This document shows positions 62,304-64,000 of a DNA stretch of 64,000 bases, piece after piece (position 1 is the stretch's first letter; every line of letters starts with the position of its first letter). A program made the translations under genes and the position numbers. Below the pieces are notes generated by a model that searched no databases, had not been told where the DNA came from, and saw only the letters and a list, made by a program, of their open reading frames with translations. The stretch comes from Phallusia mammillata (taxonomy: Eukaryota > Chordata > Ascidiacea > Phlebobranchia > Ascidiidae), in contig QLIY01000227.1 of assembly GCA_003260075.1 (NCBI GenBank), forward strand, positions 1 through 64,000, written 5' to 3'.

Positions 62304-62568
62304 TTGTATAGGACGTCGAAACGTCGATTGACTACAATAAAACTGCTGGATGAGTAACACTTGGTTATACATTATGCCTGGCAGCAATAGCCTATTTCAT
62401 TGAGACTTGACTTGAAATTGCGACTGACAAGACACTAGCTATTTAGCAAGACTGGGACCTTGGTCGAGTAACGATAAGTAAAGGAAGTTTTATAAAATTT
62501 TAGGCAAATATTTTTGTACACAAACGACAAAAAGTTACAGAATGAATATTTCTGGCCCTTTTAACTGG

Positions 62569-63228
62569 TTACGTTGTTTTTTTACACAACAACATTGCTC
62601 TGGTGTGAATATCAGACAAGTTCAAATCAGGCTTGCAACCAGTGATAGAATCAATATATTCCGATATCCTGATCTCCCGAATTATCGAAAATCCTGCTTC
62701 ATGGTACATTTTTTGGACATAAATGCTTACAGCTGAACTTACAATGTATTCACATTCATTTTCGCGACCAATGGCCTCAAACAAATCGAACATGTTCATT
62801 TTTTTCCACAATCTCTGTCCATGATATGCAGGATGGCCAGTAACCAAGCATAAAACCATAACTTTCTTAGCCCCAAGGTCGGAGAAAACATTACCCTGGA
62901 GACAATGTAGAAATCTTTTTCTTGCTTGATGTCTTGGACAGTTCTCTCCCACTATAGTTGGATGCTCACAAATTTTATTCCTCTCTTGAATCTTGGCCAT
63001 TGTTAGTCGGACCATTTTCCCATGGTTGTCAAACACCCCAAGAGAAATATTATCATCGATGATAGTTTTAGCTCTTGCAGTGGAAAACAAAGAGTAAAAT
63101 TGTAAATTTACTTTAAAGATTATTGCTAAAATGGCTCTTGGTGCAAAGTAAGTCTGAATAAACTTGTCAACTTCTGGAAGATCTTCTTCTGTAAGTTTCC
63201 TGCAATTGAAGTCTAAGACAGATTCCAT
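62569..63228 (-). CDS. GNAT-superfamily N-acetyltransferase-like protein
   Basis: A single 219-codon exon from the ATG at 63228. It resembles invertebrate arylalkylamine/dopamine N-acetyltransferase-like GNAT proteins in its C-terminal half: a beta-4 strand VMVLCLV, the acetyl-CoA loop region GHPAYHGQRLWKKM, helix EAIGRENECEYIVSSAVS, then YVQKMYHEAGFSIIREI and a final HTRAMLLCKK strand. Family members transfer acetyl from acetyl-CoA to an amine. The pyrophosphate-binding loop is atypical: the expected (R/Q)GxG(I/L) reads HGQRL, so activity may be altered. A likely splice acceptor (TTTCAG) ends 23 nt upstream of the ATG, so a 5' UTR exon or trans-spliced leader precedes it. Substrate unassigned. 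Confidence 0.8.
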   Translation of the reverse strand: MESVLDFNCRKLTEEDLPEVDKFIQTYFAPRAILAIIFKVNLQFYSLFSTARAKTIIDDNISLGVFDNHGKMVRLTMAKIQERNKICEHPTIVGENCPRHQARKRFLHCLQGNVFSDLGAKKVMVLCLVTGHPAYHGQRLWKKMNMFDLFEAIGRENECEYIVSSAVSIYVQKMYHEAGFSIIREIRISEYIDSITGCKPDLNLSDIHTRAMLLCKKTT

Positions 63229-63846
63229 TTTGCTCGTTGCTTATGATGACCTGAAACAAATTTATTCAATATCAGGTGGAAAAAAAACATTTTTGGAATT
63301 TCGCATTATGGTGTTTAAAATTATTTAGACCAAGTTACTAAGTATTTTTCAATAATACGCCTAATATAAAGCACTCGCTCACAACTATAAAAAGAAAAAT
63401 ACAGGTAAAATCAACTAAAACTAATCCTTGCACATAGAAACAAATTTTAAGTTATACAACATTAGCTTTTTTATTTTTGACTGTGCTTGCGTAAGCTTTA
63501 TATACATGCGGCTATTCATTTTTCGTAACACATAGACTTGGTGTAAACTGTACACTTTTTCTTTCTCTGGCACCTATTAGTATCAAGCTTGCATGTTTTG
63601 TTTGCAGGTCGCTAAGTGGTACTCTTTTTGTCAAGTATAGAAGCGCCAATGTCGAGCTCAGTGCAACCCTCTTATACTCACAATGTTGTCGGGACTATAG
63701 GTACATAAAATAACTATTTCTTTTGGTGCTTTTGCTTTGCGTTAAGTTAAAATTCCCAGCCGAAAGTACAAGACCGAATCCCGACCCGAACCCAAAGTAC
63801 AAGCCCGAAACCCGAATCGTTTTTGAGAAGCTCGTTTACTTTAAAG
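63229..63846. other. 5' flank of the acetyltransferase gene
   Basis: No further exon is recognised. A degenerate repeat of CCGAA(A/T)CCCGA-type phrases occurs at 63773-63818. Confidence 0.45.
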
Positions 63847-64000
63847 CAGGGGTGTGCAACCTTTGTTACTGTGGGGCCAAATACAATAGCCAAAATTAGA
63901 TCGCTGGCTACACCTGTGTATAACACAAGGTGATTTTACTTTGTTGCTTACCAAACGTGCTACAAATAACTTCAAATAAAATTTGCATTTGATTCTAGCC
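63847..64000. mobile_element. hAT-type MITE, cut by the window edge
   Basis: Begins CAGGGGTGTGCAACCTTTGT and follows the reverse complement of the right half of the element at 24051-24345 to the end of the window. The right end and target duplication lie outside. Confidence 0.8.

Noticed and set aside
62172-62387. Poly-glycine ORF on the minus strand
   Set aside because: Made from a 96-base C-run inside a hAT-type element.
1-64000. CRISPR arrays, bacterial operons, prophage or tRNA genes
   Set aside because: The repeats are dispersed MITEs or assembly duplicates, the genes are spliced, and I found no convincing cloverleaf by eye. A tRNAscan run would be needed to exclude tRNAs fully.

Overview
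This is a stretch of animal nuclear DNA: multi-exon genes with short GT-AG introns, AT-rich introns and many short DNA transposons. Small introns, high gene density, a cadherin tandem pair and very divergent duplicated allelic segments suggest a highly polymorphic ascidian tunicate (Ciona-like). That organism call is inference from gene style only.

Layout. (1) 243-422 (+) is the last exon of a cadherin-like gene that starts outside the window. (2) 1945-36871 (+) is a second cadherin of about 41 exons and roughly 1,660 aa, with a signal peptide, about 12 extracellular cadherin repeats, one transmembrane helix and an acidic tail. Its 19.7-kb intron (9801-29531) splits one cadherin repeat. (3) Inside that intron, on the opposite strand, lie two paralogous NHL-repeat (beta-propeller) genes: a compact one (24663-29009, 17 exons, 649 aa) and a very large one (10643-21313, about 1,800 aa) whose central exon carries an array of Tyr-x-x-Pro motifs. 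(4) 37786-41914 (+) is RWDD1. (5) 44884-52535 (+) encodes a membrane-anchored sulfotransferase-like protein. (6) 54427-58691 (-) is a four-exon fatty-acid-binding protein. (7) 62569-63228 (-) is a single-exon GNAT-type acetyltransferase.

Transposons. At least eight short non-autonomous hAT-type elements with terminal inverted repeats are visible, five with perfect 8-bp target-site duplications, plus several fragments.

Assembly. About 29 C-runs (10-13 or 42-96 bases) occur, all C on the given strand and none G. Most short ones are flanked by near-identical copies of the same sequence. They look like placeholder gap characters between contigs or haplotypes that were not merged. They create false poly-Pro and poly-Gly ORFs, break exons of the cadherin, the large NHL gene and the fatty-acid-binding protein, and duplicate others. 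Exon coordinates below were derived by hand from splice sites and reading-frame phase.
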